A stretch of 42,394 nucleotides of DNA from Gammaproteobacteria bacterium (GCA_015490535.1 WFXP01000057.1:1-42394), one strand, 5' to 3'; positions 1-7,917 are shown, numbered from the stretch's first letter. Translations and numbers: made by a program. Notes: a model not told the origin generated them from the letters alone.

Positions 1-114
1 GGCCAGCAAGGCCTCCTTGGTCCTGGAGCCAACTTCTCCGCAGGACGCAAGGTAGTCGGCCATTTCTTCTCCGGTAAACACCGGATGTTTACGAAAGAAC
101 TCTTCATGCTTCAT
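1..114 (-). CDS. AbiEi-like antitoxin / transcriptional regulator, N-terminal part (runs off window)
   Basis: The minus strand opens with ATG at 112-114 and stays open for 38 codons to the window edge. It begins MKHEEFFRKHPVFTGEEM and continues with a short helix-turn-helix-like stretch ending SRTKEALLA. This resembles the N-terminal winged-helix region of AbiEi-family antitoxins of type IV toxin-antitoxin systems, which repress their own promoter and neutralise an AbiEii nucleotidyltransferase toxin. A purine-rich AAGGA lies about ten bases upstream of the ATG, and a promoter with two palindromes lies further upstream. Only the first 38 residues are visible, so neither the rest of the protein nor a toxin partner can be seen; both would lie left of the window. 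The family call rests on resemblance of a short segment. A generic small regulator is the alternative. Confidence 0.5.
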   Translation of the reverse strand, partial: MKHEEFFRKHPVFTGEEMADYLASCGEVGSRTKEALLA

Positions 115-144
115 AGCGGACATCCTTGACAAAAAAACACGTTT

Positions 145-163
145 CCCATAAAAATATTATGGG
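145..163. promoter_or_regulatory. Palindrome CCCATAA-N5-TTATGGG over the -10 region
   Basis: This is a perfect 7-bp inverted repeat with a 5-base spacer. It covers the -10 box of the minus-strand promoter for the AbiEi-like gene, and the same CCCATA/TATGGG half-sites recur at 215-240. Paired operators are typical of AbiEi autoregulation, so it is a candidate operator. Confidence 0.5.
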
Positions 164-182
164 TTGCGCGTTAATAAGTCAA
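154..182 (-). promoter_or_regulatory. Sigma70-like promoter of the AbiEi-like gene
   Basis: Read on the minus strand, TTGACT (177-182) and TAATAT (154-159) are separated by exactly 17 bases and sit about 40 bases upstream of the ATG at 114. The -10 element lies inside the palindrome at 145-163, as expected for an autorepressed antitoxin promoter. The assignment is by consensus only. Confidence 0.5.
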
Positions 183-214
183 GCCAAAAACCCGATTACT
201 TGACAATTACCCTT

Positions 215-240
215 GTAACCCATATTAACTTATGGGTTAC
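215..240. promoter_or_regulatory. Palindrome GTAACCCATA-N6-TATGGGTTAC upstream of the AbiEi-like gene
   Basis: This is a perfect 10-bp inverted repeat with a 6-base spacer. It shares the CCCATA/TATGGG half-sites with the palindrome at 145-163 and lies about 35 bases upstream of the -35 box. It is likely a second operator for the same regulator. A divergent plus-strand promoter (TTGACA at 200-205) overlaps it, but no gene follows on that strand before 630. Confidence 0.45.
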
Positions 241-365
241 GCGCATGGTTGTCAAGTATCAGGGCTCGCTATCTGTCCAATTCCATGGTTCTGAGCCAGT
301 GGATTTCCATCCTCATCCCGCTCCTCCCGCCAAACCGACGCTTCTTCTCCGCCTCCGGTAGAATT

Positions 366-520
366 AACCCATTCAGCATGGTATTGAAACAGGCCGGCAG
401 CTGTTCAGATCGCCCCTGAAATCCGTCAGTTCAAGGGGAAAAATGGGAGTTTACGAGGGTAAATGACCACGCGGATTCAACGCAGCAATGGCGGATTTCA
501 GGGGTGAGCTGAATAGTTAC
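366..520 (-). repeat. Family A palindromic repeat, copy A1
   Basis: This 155-bp copy belongs to a dispersed repeat also seen at 4203-4318, 7220-7345 and 19782-19934. Its outer ends are inverted copies of AACTATTCAGC (AACCCATTCAGC on the left, GCTGAATAGTT on the right). Internal landmarks shared with the other copies are the TTTCAGGGG-type motif, a block around TTTACGAGGGTAAATGACC, and GGTATTGAAACAGGCCGG. It is inverted relative to A4. No open reading frame in it looks real. The small size, terminal inverted repeats and absence of protein suggest a MITE or REP-like element. The rest of the 115-629 gap shows nothing beyond the antitoxin promoter, two palindromes and a weak promoter near 604. 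Confidence 0.75.
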
Positions 521-603
521 AAAAGTTATTCGTTTGTGGACACACTACGAATAATGCCTGGACTACCATAGATTGCCCCGGATACCTCCTGACTCCCATC
601 TGA

Positions 604-612
604 TGCTAGAAT
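604..612 (+). promoter_or_regulatory. Possible extended -10 promoter for the MCE operon
   Basis: TGC-TAGAAT at 604-612 matches an extended -10 element (TGn plus a 5/6 match to TATAAT). No good -35 is visible at the usual distance. It lies 18 bases before the predicted start of the permease gene, which would leave a very short leader. Weak evidence. Confidence 0.3.
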
Positions 613-629
613 AATCCCGCCAAAACAGA

Positions 630-1811
630 TTGTTGAAACCCAACAACCGGGAAAATCAGCTGAACGCATCGCACCCCAAGGAACAACCGCCCTGGAAACT
701 GGCTCTCTCTCTCCTCGGCGACACCACCCTGCAGGTGGAACTGTCCGGTAGCTGGCGGATGCGGGACAGGCTTCCCCCTGCCGATGAGGTTCGGCGGCGG
801 CTGGAGAAACCGGCGCAGATAAGCAGGGTTGTTTTCAAATCAGAACACGTCTCGGCCTGGGACAGCGGCCTGATCAACTTCCTGCGTAACGTAACCAGGC
901 TCTGTAACGAGCGCAACATCGAGGTGGACGACAGCGGGCTTCCGGAGGGGGCGCAGCGGCTGCTGAAACTCGCCTTCGCGGTGCCGGAACAGGCCACCGG
1001 GCGGCATGTGGAGCCACCGTCGGTTCTGCGATATGTGGGTCAGGTGGCGCTGGATCTGATCCGCGGCGCGCCGGCGATGGTCCGCTTTGTCGGCGAGGTC
1101 ACGCTCTCCGTAGGACGGCTGCTGCGCGGCAAGGCGCAGTACCGGCGCTCCGATATGGCGCTCACCATCCAGGAGACGGGACCGCAGGCGTTGCCCATCG
1201 TCTCCCTGATCAGTTTTCTGGTGGGTCTGATCCTGGCCTACATGGGGGCGGTGCAGCTGGCGCAGTTTGGCGCCCAGATCTACATTGCCGATCTGGTGGG
1301 GATCGGCATGGCACGCGAGATCGGCGCGCTGATGACCGGTATCATCCTGGCTGGCCGCACCGGAGCCGCCTTTGCCGCGCAGCTGGGCACCATGCAGGTG
1401 AACGAGGAGATCGACGCCTACCGGACCCTGGGGATCTCTCCGGTGGACTTCCTGGTGCTGCCGCGCATGTTGGCGCTGATCCTGATGGCTCCCCTGCTGA
1501 CCCTGTATGCCAGCCTGGTGGGTATGGTCGCCGGCATGCTGGTGGCGGTGCTGGCCTTCAACGTGGATCTGAACGAATACTACCAGCAGACCCTGTCGGC
1601 GCTCACCATGCAGCACTTCCTGGTGGGACTCAGCAAGGGCGCGGTGTACGGCATCCTGATCGCCGTCGCCGGCTGCCTGCGCGGCATGCAGTGCGGACGC
1701 AGCGCCTCGGCGGTGGGTGAGGCAACCACCTCGGCAGTGGTCACCGCCATCGTATTCATCGTCGTCTCCGCCTCCCTGATGACCGTCATGTACCAGAAGC
1801 TGGGTATATGA
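630..1811 (+). CDS. mlaE: MlaE-family ABC transporter permease with N-terminal STAS domain
   Basis: The 393-residue protein has two parts. Residues about 20-115 form a STAS-like domain, with a conserved-looking SAWDSGLINFL segment. Residues about 130-393 form an MlaE permease with several hydrophobic helices and the family-like stretch REIGALMTGIILAGRTGAAF. In the MCE/Mla system the permease spans the inner membrane and, with its ATPase and MCE protein, moves phospholipid between inner and outer membranes. In E. coli the STAS protein MlaB is a separate subunit; here it is fused, as in many relatives. The start is a TTG (630, or the next TTG at 633) with a poor ribosome-binding site; no ATG occurs before residue 43, which would cut the STAS domain, so the upstream start is preferred. 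It overlaps the ATPase gene by four bases (ATGA). Confidence 0.88.
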   Translation: MLKPNNRENQLNASHPKEQPPWKLALSLLGDTTLQVELSGSWRMRDRLPPADEVRRRLEKPAQISRVVFKSEHVSAWDSGLINFLRNVTRLCNERNIEVDDSGLPEGAQRLLKLAFAVPEQATGRHVEPPSVLRYVGQVALDLIRGAPAMVRFVGEVTLSVGRLLRGKAQYRRSDMALTIQETGPQALPIVSLISFLVGLILAYMGAVQLAQFGAQIYIADLVGIGMAREIGALMTGIILAGRTGAAFAAQLGTMQVNEEIDAYRTLGISPVDFLVLPRMLALILMAPLLTLYASLVGMVAGMLVAVLAFNVDLNEYYQQTLSALTMQHFLVGLSKGAVYGILIAVAGCLRGMQCGRSASAVGEATTSAVVTAIVFIVVSASLMTVMYQKLGI

Positions 1812-2560
1812 GCGGCGAGGAGCATATCCGGGTGGTGGATCTCACCATGGCCTATGGCGACTTCGTGATCCAGCGGGATCTGAACTTTACCATCGAGCGG
1901 GGGGATGTGTTCATCATCATGGGCGGCAGCGGCTGCGGCAAGAGCACCCTGCTCAAGCACCTGATCGGTCTCAAGTCACCCCGCGAGGGGGAGATCCGGT
2001 TCGACGGGATCGATTTCTGGAAGGCCCCGCCGCAGGAGCGGGAGGCGCTGAAACGCTGCTTCGGGGTACTGTTCCAGAGCGGCGCCCTGTGGAGCTCCAT
2101 GACCTTGCAGGAAAATGTCGCGCTGCCGCTTGGGGAGTACACCGACCTGGGCGAACGGGAGGTGAACGAGATCGCCTCCCTGAAGCTGGCGCTGGTGGGG
2201 CTAGCCGGGTTCGAGCAGTTCTACCCTGCCGAGATCAGCGGCGGCATGCGCAAGCGGGCCAGCCTGGCGCGCGCCATCGCCCTGGATCCCGAGGTGCTGT
2301 TCTTCGACGAGCCATCCGCCGGACTCGACCCCATCAGCTCCCGGCGGCTGGACGAGCTGATCCTGGAGATCCGCGACAGCCTGGGCGCCACCATCGTGGT
2401 GGTGACCCACGAGCTGGCCAGTATCTTTACTATTGGAAACAATTCGGTTTTTCTCGATAATGAGAGCCGGACCATCATTGCCAGAGGCGATCCGAAAATG
2501 CTGCGTGACCACGCGGACAGCGCAAAGGTGCGCGCCTTCCTCAACCGGGGAGAACCGTGA
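1808..2560 (+). CDS. mlaF: MlaF-like ABC transporter ATPase
   Basis: This 250-residue ABC ATPase has all core motifs: Walker A GGSGCGKST (residues 39-47), Q-loop FQ (89-90), signature ISGGM (143-147), Walker B VLFFDE (163-168) and the H-loop histidine near 201. Its length and the ISGGMRKRASLARA form of the signature fit the MlaF family that energises MCE lipid transporters at the cytoplasmic face of the inner membrane. The ATG overlaps the permease stop (ATGA), and its own stop overlaps the GTG of the MCE gene, so the three proteins are almost certainly translationally coupled. The direction of lipid transport cannot be deduced from sequence. Confidence 0.92.
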   Translation: MSGEEHIRVVDLTMAYGDFVIQRDLNFTIERGDVFIIMGGSGCGKSTLLKHLIGLKSPREGEIRFDGIDFWKAPPQEREALKRCFGVLFQSGALWSSMTLQENVALPLGEYTDLGEREVNEIASLKLALVGLAGFEQFYPAEISGGMRKRASLARAIALDPEVLFFDEPSAGLDPISSRRLDELILEIRDSLGATIVVVTHELASIFTIGNNSVFLDNESRTIIARGDPKMLRDHADSAKVRAFLNRGEP

Positions 2561-3525
2561 GCAGAAAGGCCAATCCAACCCTGATCGGGCTGTTCGTGAT
2601 CGCCGCCCTCGGGCTGTTCCTGCTGGCGGTCTTTCTGCTCAGCGACGGCGCCATGTTCTCCAGGAAGAGGCACTACGTGCTGTTCTTCGAAAACAGCGTC
2701 ACCGGGCTGAACGAAGGGGCCCCGGTCAGCTTCCGCGGCGTCAAGGTGGGCACCGTGACCGACATCACCCTGCAGGTGGATCCGCAAACGGAGCAGATCT
2801 ACATCCCGGTGCATATCGAGATCAATCCGCGCCGCTTCTCCATAGCCACCGGCGAGGGGAAGGCCCCCGCCAGCTTCGACCTGCAGAACCTCGTGGAACG
2901 CGGCCTGCGCGCCCAGCTGCAGATCCACAGCTTCATCACCGGACAGCTGTTCATCCAGCTGGACTACTATCCTGGCAAACCCGCCAAATATGCGGGGGTG
3001 ATGACCGAATATCCGGAGATCCCCACCATTCCCTCCCTGCTGGACAAACTGGGCGGCAAGCTGGAGAACTACAGCTACGAAAAGCTGCTCGACAACCTGG
3101 CGGCCACCATGGCGGGACTGGAACGGCTGGTCAACTCACCGGATCTGGCGGAGAGCATCAGCTCCCTCAACCGTACGCTGAAGAGCGTCGATAGCATGGT
3201 AACCAATCTGGACGGACAGATAGCCCCGCTCTCCTCCCGCCTCGACCGCACGCTGCTCGATGTGCAGCAGGTTGTTACGGAGATCCGCACCCTGACCCGC
3301 AACCTAGACAGCCATGCCGAGACCATGTCCGCCAGCTTCCAGCACACCATGGAGCGGGCCAACGAGGCGTTCGGTACCGTCGGGGAGCAGCTCTCCGACG
3401 ACTCCGACCTGCACTACCAACTCGCGCGCGCCCTGCACGAACTGACCGAATCCGCCCGCGCGCTGCGCAATCTGGCGGACACCATCGAACGCAACCCAGA
3501 AACGCTGCTGAAAGGGAAAAAATAG
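2557..3525 (+). CDS. mlaD: MCE-domain substrate-binding protein (MlaD-like)
   Basis: The 322-residue protein starts at a GTG that overlaps the upstream stop. Residues about 8-28 form one transmembrane anchor. Residues about 40-130 are the MCE domain (YVLFFENSVTGLNEGAPVSF followed by RGVKVGTVTDI). A long helical C-terminus of about 170 residues is rich in coiled-coil-like heptads. It is longer than E. coli MlaD (about 180 residues) and closer in layout to the long MCE proteins that accompany PqiC-type lipoproteins. The expected role is a periplasm-facing ring or tube that guides lipids from the permease toward the outer membrane. The extended helix may bridge part of the periplasm; that part is inference. 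Confidence 0.88.
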   Translation: MSRKANPTLIGLFVIAALGLFLLAVFLLSDGAMFSRKRHYVLFFENSVTGLNEGAPVSFRGVKVGTVTDITLQVDPQTEQIYIPVHIEINPRRFSIATGEGKAPASFDLQNLVERGLRAQLQIHSFITGQLFIQLDYYPGKPAKYAGVMTEYPEIPTIPSLLDKLGGKLENYSYEKLLDNLAATMAGLERLVNSPDLAESISSLNRTLKSVDSMVTNLDGQIAPLSSRLDRTLLDVQQVVTEIRTLTRNLDSHAETMSASFQHTMERANEAFGTVGEQLSDDSDLHYQLARALHELTESARALRNLADTIERNPETLLKGKK

Positions 3526-3527
3526 CC

Positions 3528-4169
3528 ATGCATCGACCCGCCACGCTGATGCTCCTGGGGTGCTGCCTCCTCCTGCTGCTGGCGGCCTGCGGTGCCACCC
3601 GGCCCTCCTACTTCTACCTGCTGACACCGCTGGAGCAAACGGACGCGGCCCGGCAGAACGGCTACCCTGGAGTGGTGGTCGGCCCCGTAACCCTGCCGGA
3701 GTATCTGCAACGGCCGCAAATCGTGCGCCGCAACCGCGCCAACGAAATCGGGTTCGACGAATTTCACCGCTGGGCGGAGCCGTTGCAGGCCAACTTTTCC
3801 CGGGTGGTGGCGGAAAACCTCTCCCTGCTGCTGAACAGCTCCCGCATCACCCTCTATCCTGGATACAGAGCCACGCAACTGTCCTACCAGGTGGTGATCG
3901 AGGTGGTGCGCATGGAGGCGGGACCGGACCGGCGAGTGGAGCTGGTGGCCCGCTGGAGCCTGCTGGAGAGACGGAACAAGAGGCTGGTCACCAGCAGAAA
4001 GAGCACCATCATCGAGCCGGTGGATGGCAACAGCCATCGGGCGCTGGTCGCCGCCCAGAGCCGGACCGTGTCCCGGCTGAGCGGCGAGATTGCCGAGGCC
4101 ATTAGAATCTCCCGAACACAACAGCGCCCGGATAGTCCTGCCGTTTCCTCTTCGGAGCATGACCGGTAG
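3528..4169 (+). CDS. ABC-type transport auxiliary lipoprotein (PqiC/LAM-like)
   Basis: The 213-residue protein has a lipoprotein signal: a hydrophobic leader ending LLLLLAAC, with the lipobox cysteine at about residue 21. The mature part contains SYFYLLTPL, VVVGPVTLPEYLQRPQIV and FHRWAEPL, the pattern of the PqiC-like family of auxiliary lipoproteins encoded with MCE transporters. The gene begins two bases after the MCE stop, so it is the last gene of the operon. The likely location is the inner leaflet of the outer membrane, docking the MCE protein. No clear terminator follows; a family A repeat begins 33 bases downstream. Confidence 0.85.
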   Translation: MHRPATLMLLGCCLLLLLAACGATRPSYFYLLTPLEQTDAARQNGYPGVVVGPVTLPEYLQRPQIVRRNRANEIGFDEFHRWAEPLQANFSRVVAENLSLLLNSSRITLYPGYRATQLSYQVVIEVVRMEAGPDRRVELVARWSLLERRNKRLVTSRKSTIIEPVDGNSHRALVAAQSRTVSRLSGEIAEAIRISRTQQRPDSPAVSSSEHDR

Positions 4170-4202
4170 CGCAGCGTCAAAGGGAACAACTATTGCCTGC
4201 GC

Positions 4203-4318
4203 GTAACTATTCAGATGGTCATTTGCCCTTGTAACCCCCACTTTTTCGCCTTGAACTGACCGATTTCAGGGGCGATCTGAGCAGTTACCGGCCTGTTCCA
4301 TACCATGCTGAATGGTTG
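4203..4318 (+). repeat. Family A palindromic repeat, copy A2 (internally deleted)
   Basis: This 116-bp copy begins GTAACTATTCAG and ends GCTGAATGGTTGC. Compared with A4 it lacks the segment between the terminal ATTCAG and TGGTCATTT, but keeps the TTTCAGGGG motif and the GTTACCGGCCTGTT tail. It lies between the convergent MCE operon and the beta-helix lipoprotein gene, whose stop codon is about 11 bases away. It could act as a bidirectional terminator, although that is not shown. Confidence 0.75.
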
Positions 4319-4328
4319 CGTTTTTTGG

Positions 4329-7013
4329 TCAGTTGTCGATCCTGATCGTGGATTTACCTTCATCCACAAGCTCTTTTTCCTGCACGGAGATCGTGTTATT
4401 GAATAGCACGGTATCCTGCGCATTTTCATTCCCAATATTGATGCCCACGCTGGCCCCAGAGATGGTGTTTTTCTGAATAAGCAAAGAGCGTACAGACCTG
4501 TCCTTTGGCAGCCACCACTCATTGTTAACCGATATCCCCGTTCGGAAATCTATGTCTATTTCATTGCCCAGTATGTTGACAGATTGACCAAGGACTGGCC
4601 CGTAACCTCCTCTTTCGGCACCATACGACAAGGTGATTCCTCCCCGCTGCGTGCTGTCGGATCTCCCTTCGATGGTGTTTCCAAAGATCTCGCTGGCAAA
4701 CACTCCCGAGTAGAATGACTCGTTTCCGGGGGTGCCGGGGTTATCCCTGGTGTACAGTGTCCATACCAGAATGCCCTCCGTGTACTTTATCTTGTTGTAG
4801 GAAATGGTTGAATCCAGGAAATTGGCAAACCAGTTTATCAGCCCCTTTTGCCCCTCAAGGCGGCATCCAGTATGATCAACATCATTGTCCGTAACGTGGA
4901 CCTGCCAGTAAGTTTTGTAAACAACTATTCTGCTCTTTCCAGGCACGGGGATAACATCCCAGGCCGGCGAGACCCGGAACCGGACCCCTTTCCCCAGAAT
5001 GTCTTCGTAACTATCTATGCGGCGTGCCTGGCCCGTCCCGGGGCCATCGACCACAAAAACCCAGTGCCCACGATAGTAGTCCTCCTCTTTGTGAATCAGC
5101 TCATTGGAAGCCGCGCTGACCCAGTCCTCAGCTGCTCCGGAAACATATTGCACTTCAGCAAATCCGGCAATGCTATCCTTGACAAACTGGCCGGTCTGCG
5201 GGTCCCTGCGATAAAGCCCGTCGTTACTATCAAACGAAATTGCCTCGCCATCTCCGCTCTTGTCACCGGAACAGCTTATATCATTCGAAGCAACCAGCAC
5301 CTTCTCGTTGTTGTGCCCGAGGTGCCAGAAAAACCCCGCCCTCCATCCACCGTTGTTCCTGCCATCCACGACATTGTCGATGATGATCGAGCTATCCGAA
5401 CCGCCAACCTCCATCGCTATAGGCCCCTGACCTGTCGTTTTATACCCTCCGGGAGTAAAGCTGTTTCCTTCCACAATCAGATCCTTGATAATGAATTTAA
5501 CCGACTTTCCTCCACCTCCTCCCCAGAAGGCGAGCGCCGTAGAGTGAGCGGCCAGCTGATTCCCGGTTATGGAGAGACGCTCAATCCTCTGTCCCCCGCT
5601 GGCAATCGCGTTGTCCACCTTTTCAAACCTGCAGTTTTCGATTACCACGCCCTTGACAACTCCATTTAGATCCCCGGGAGGGCTGGACGGATGCAGCTTC
5701 ATTCCAATCCTGATGGCGGCAATTCCGTCAGAGTCCCCTTCCGACAGGGGTTTCTCCCTTTCGAAAGTTATGTTCCGAATGGAGTTGCTGCCGGCCAGGG
5801 TGAACAGGGCGCTACCCCCCAAGGTCCATTGAGATCCCTGCACCACCTTCGTCACGTCAGCACCTGCGCCAACCAGATCAACCCCCTCCGGAACCACAAT
5901 TCCATGTTCGTAGTTTTCCCATATCATGTTTACCGGATCGTCCAGTCTCCAGGTTCCGGCTGGCAGATAAACCTCGCCACCTCCCGCCTCTTCAGCCGCT
6001 TTCATGGCCCTGGTTATACACAGGATATCATCGCTGTCATCCGCACCGGAGCAGCCACCAAACTGGGTGATATCGAATCTCTGGCGTGAAAGATCCTCGC
6101 CCACCACCACCAGTCTCTCATCTTTCAACCTGGCCCAGCCATTTCCGTCAAGCGCCAAATCAACGGTATACGATCCCGCAGGCAGATCTTCGGGAAGTTC
6201 AAACTCGACCAGATACTCTCCCTCTCTCCCCTTGGGCTCCATCGCAGGAAAAATGTAGCTCCGTTCATTCTGCGAAAGACGAACGCAGCGTTTAAACCCT
6301 GGACGTACCGCCAGATTCCTGCCGGCAATCCGCACTGTCCTGGAGCTTTCAGCAAGCTTCAGTTCCCCTGGCGAGATCCACATCGGGAACGGGGCGTTCA
6401 CTATTATCGGGAGCGACCAGGAGCCGCTCTTATCCAGGGCCCAGACAGCATAGGTATTTTCTGTCCGTATGGCCTGCGGCAACTCCACGGAAATCACTTC
6501 CTTGCTGCTGTGGCGTACGATCCGTTCCGCCAAGCCCCCCTCCGATTTACTCATGCCCTCGAAAGACGCAGGAGGTGGTTCAACGCTCTTTCCAGACACC
6601 CGCCTGTACACAACCCTCTCTATCTCCTCCAGGCCCTCTCCCGTCAGGTTCAGCAGCGCCCCCCCTCTGGCCGAAAGGGGAGCCTGGTATCCCGCTGTCC
6701 GGTACAGCCTTACCGCGGCAGATGGCTGGACGCTTGACGCTCTCGGCATTTCGAATCCCAGTAATCCTTCAGATACTGATACCTCGCGAACCCGCGATGA
6801 GGACACGCTCCCCCCAAGGCATGCAGAAGCCTCATCTTCCGGCACGGCATCGGCCAAATCCCCCGGCAGCCCCTCCGGATCGTCTGCTTCCTCAAGCCCC
6901 CCTTTGATGCTGTTTTGAGAAACGGTGGAGCTGGAGTTGCAACCGACAATACCTGATCCGACTGCTATTGCTATCGCACCGGCGGCCCATATGATCAAAC
7001 GACGAATATCCAT
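4329..7013 (-). CDS. Large lipoprotein with a right-handed beta-helix (pectate-lyase-like) domain
   Basis: The 894-residue protein starts with a lipoprotein signal; the lipobox GIVGC places the modified cysteine at residue 25. A Ser/Asp/Glu-rich linker follows, then about 250 residues of beta-sandwich-like sequence. From about residue 320 there is a pectate-lyase-superfamily start (FDITQFGGCSGADDSDD, then GGGEVYLPAGTWRL) and repeated N/V/I-rich rungs of a parallel beta-helix up to the C-terminus. Proteins of this type are lyases, epimerases or hydrolases of uronate polysaccharides, or structural surface proteins. As the last gene of the polysaccharide locus it may trim, modify or hold the polymer at the cell surface. 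I cannot point to catalytic residues, so the activity is unknown. ATG 7013 is preceded by AGGTAC on the minus strand, a plausible ribosome-binding site. Confidence 0.75.
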   Translation of the reverse strand: MDIRRLIIWAAGAIAIAVGSGIVGCNSSSTVSQNSIKGGLEEADDPEGLPGDLADAVPEDEASACLGGSVSSSRVREVSVSEGLLGFEMPRASSVQPSAAVRLYRTAGYQAPLSARGGALLNLTGEGLEEIERVVYRRVSGKSVEPPPASFEGMSKSEGGLAERIVRHSSKEVISVELPQAIRTENTYAVWALDKSGSWSLPIIVNAPFPMWISPGELKLAESSRTVRIAGRNLAVRPGFKRCVRLSQNERSYIFPAMEPKGREGEYLVEFELPEDLPAGSYTVDLALDGNGWARLKDERLVVVGEDLSRQRFDITQFGGCSGADDSDDILCITRAMKAAEEAGGGEVYLPAGTWRLDDPVNMIWENYEHGIVVPEGVDLVGAGADVTKVVQGSQWTLGGSALFTLAGSNSIRNITFEREKPLSEGDSDGIAAIRIGMKLHPSSPPGDLNGVVKGVVIENCRFEKVDNAIASGGQRIERLSITGNQLAAHSTALAFWGGGGGKSVKFIIKDLIVEGNSFTPGGYKTTGQGPIAMEVGGSDSSIIIDNVVDGRNNGGWRAGFFWHLGHNNEKVLVASNDISCSGDKSGDGEAISFDSNDGLYRRDPQTGQFVKDSIAGFAEVQYVSGAAEDWVSAASNELIHKEEDYYRGHWVFVVDGPGTGQARRIDSYEDILGKGVRFRVSPAWDVIPVPGKSRIVVYKTYWQVHVTDNDVDHTGCRLEGQKGLINWFANFLDSTISYNKIKYTEGILVWTLYTRDNPGTPGNESFYSGVFASEIFGNTIEGRSDSTQRGGITLSYGAERGGYGPVLGQSVNILGNEIDIDFRTGISVNNEWWLPKDRSVRSLLIQKNTISGASVGINIGNENAQDTVLFNNTISVQEKELVDEGKSTIRIDN

Positions 7014-7219
7014 AGTACCTCTTGTTTAAGTTACCGTAACCATTGAGTCCATTCCGCCACGGATGTCGATATCAGGCCTCATCTGTTTATACAAGACAAC
7101 AGCTTATAGGAGGCGCGCCCTCTAGCCATGAAGAAACCCCATCATTGAGCAGACAACCATCCGGCTCGAATGTTCCCCACCTGCCCTGCCTTGTCATGGA
7201 ATATCTAGGTATTCGTTGA
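7014..7219. other. Intergenic stretch between the beta-helix gene and repeat A3
   Basis: This stretch is about 205 bases with no convincing gene or RNA. Together with repeat A3 it makes up the gap of about 310 bases between the beta-helix lipoprotein and the acetyltransferase. Any promoter for the lipoprotein gene would lie here, but I could not pick a clear one. Confidence 0.4.
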
Positions 7220-7345
7220 GTAACTATTCAGCTCGCTCCTGAAATCCGCGCGTCAATGCTGCGCTGAAATATGGCCATTTACCCTCGTAAACTCCCGTTT
7301 TTCGTCACGAACCGACGGATTTTTTCAGGGGTGAGCTGAATAGTT
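7220..7345 (+). repeat. Family A palindromic repeat, copy A3 (short form)
   Basis: This 126-bp copy begins GTAACTATTCAGCT and ends AGCTGAATAGTT, so the ends are near-perfect inverted repeats followed inward by CCTGAAATCCG and CGGATTTTTTCAGG. It lacks the roughly 40-bp GGCCTGTTTCAATAC tail of A1 and A4. It overlaps the 3' end of the acetyltransferase gene and provides that gene's last six sense codons and its stop. Confidence 0.8.
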
Positions 7346-7876
7346 GGCCCGAACCTTGATCTTCCTTGCCGGGTTACCCACGTATATTCCGTTCGCCTCC
7401 AAATCAGACAAGGCAACGCTCCCGATTCCGAGCACGGCCCCCTTGTTTACGGTTGTTCCAGGGGAAACCACGGAGCGCGCTGCAAGCCAGGCACCGTCGG
7501 ATATTTTGATCTCGCCCGCCTTGAGGGTGAAAGAGGGACTGTTCCAGTCATGATTACCGGTACAAATATAAACATCCTGTGAGATACAAACATTGTTTCC
7601 TATGGAAACCTCAAAGATGTTGTCTATCCAGCAATTTTCCCCAAACCATACATGGTCCCCCGCCCTTAACTTCCATGGGAACTTGATTCTGGCACGAGGC
7701 TTGACCACAACCCCCTTGCCAATCCTGGCCCCGAAAGCCCGAAGGAGGAGAACGCGCAGATGGGAGCCAGGAATCCAGGTGTTCACGAAAAAAGCGGCGC
7801 AGGCCATCCATGCCATCTCAACCGCCCAGTGACGGCCGCGAGAGTAATCACTGTTGTCGTAGCTAGAGAGATCCAT
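7325..7876 (-). CDS. WcaF-like sugar O-acetyltransferase (left-handed beta-helix)
   Basis: The 183-residue protein resembles colanic-acid WcaF acetyltransferases. It has an N-terminal hydrophobic segment (about residues 20-45), then hexapeptide repeats (IGKGVVV, VWFGENCWI, IGNNVCIS, KGAVLGIGS) forming a left-handed beta-helix, the motif ICTGNHDW with a candidate active-site histidine, and a C-terminal GNPARKIK. It would transfer acetyl from acetyl-CoA to a sugar of the repeat unit in the cytoplasm. The final residues NYSAHP and the TGA come from the end of repeat A3, so the native C-terminus has been replaced or extended. The core ends at about residue 177, so activity is probably retained. 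Confidence 0.85.
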   Translation of the reverse strand: MDLSSYDNSDYSRGRHWAVEMAWMACAAFFVNTWIPGSHLRVLLLRAFGARIGKGVVVKPRARIKFPWKLRAGDHVWFGENCWIDNIFEVSIGNNVCISQDVYICTGNHDWNSPSFTLKAGEIKISDGAWLAARSVVSPGTTVNKGAVLGIGSVALSDLEANGIYVGNPARKIKVRANYSAHP

Positions 7877-7917
7877 CTGTAACTACCCTGTATATCCGCC
7901 GGACCATCAGTGATTCA

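Noticed and set aside
4848-5669. Plus-strand open frame of 273 codons opposite the beta-helix lipoprotein gene
   Set aside because: It is antisense to a gene with a signal peptide and recognisable fold, and has no family features of its own.
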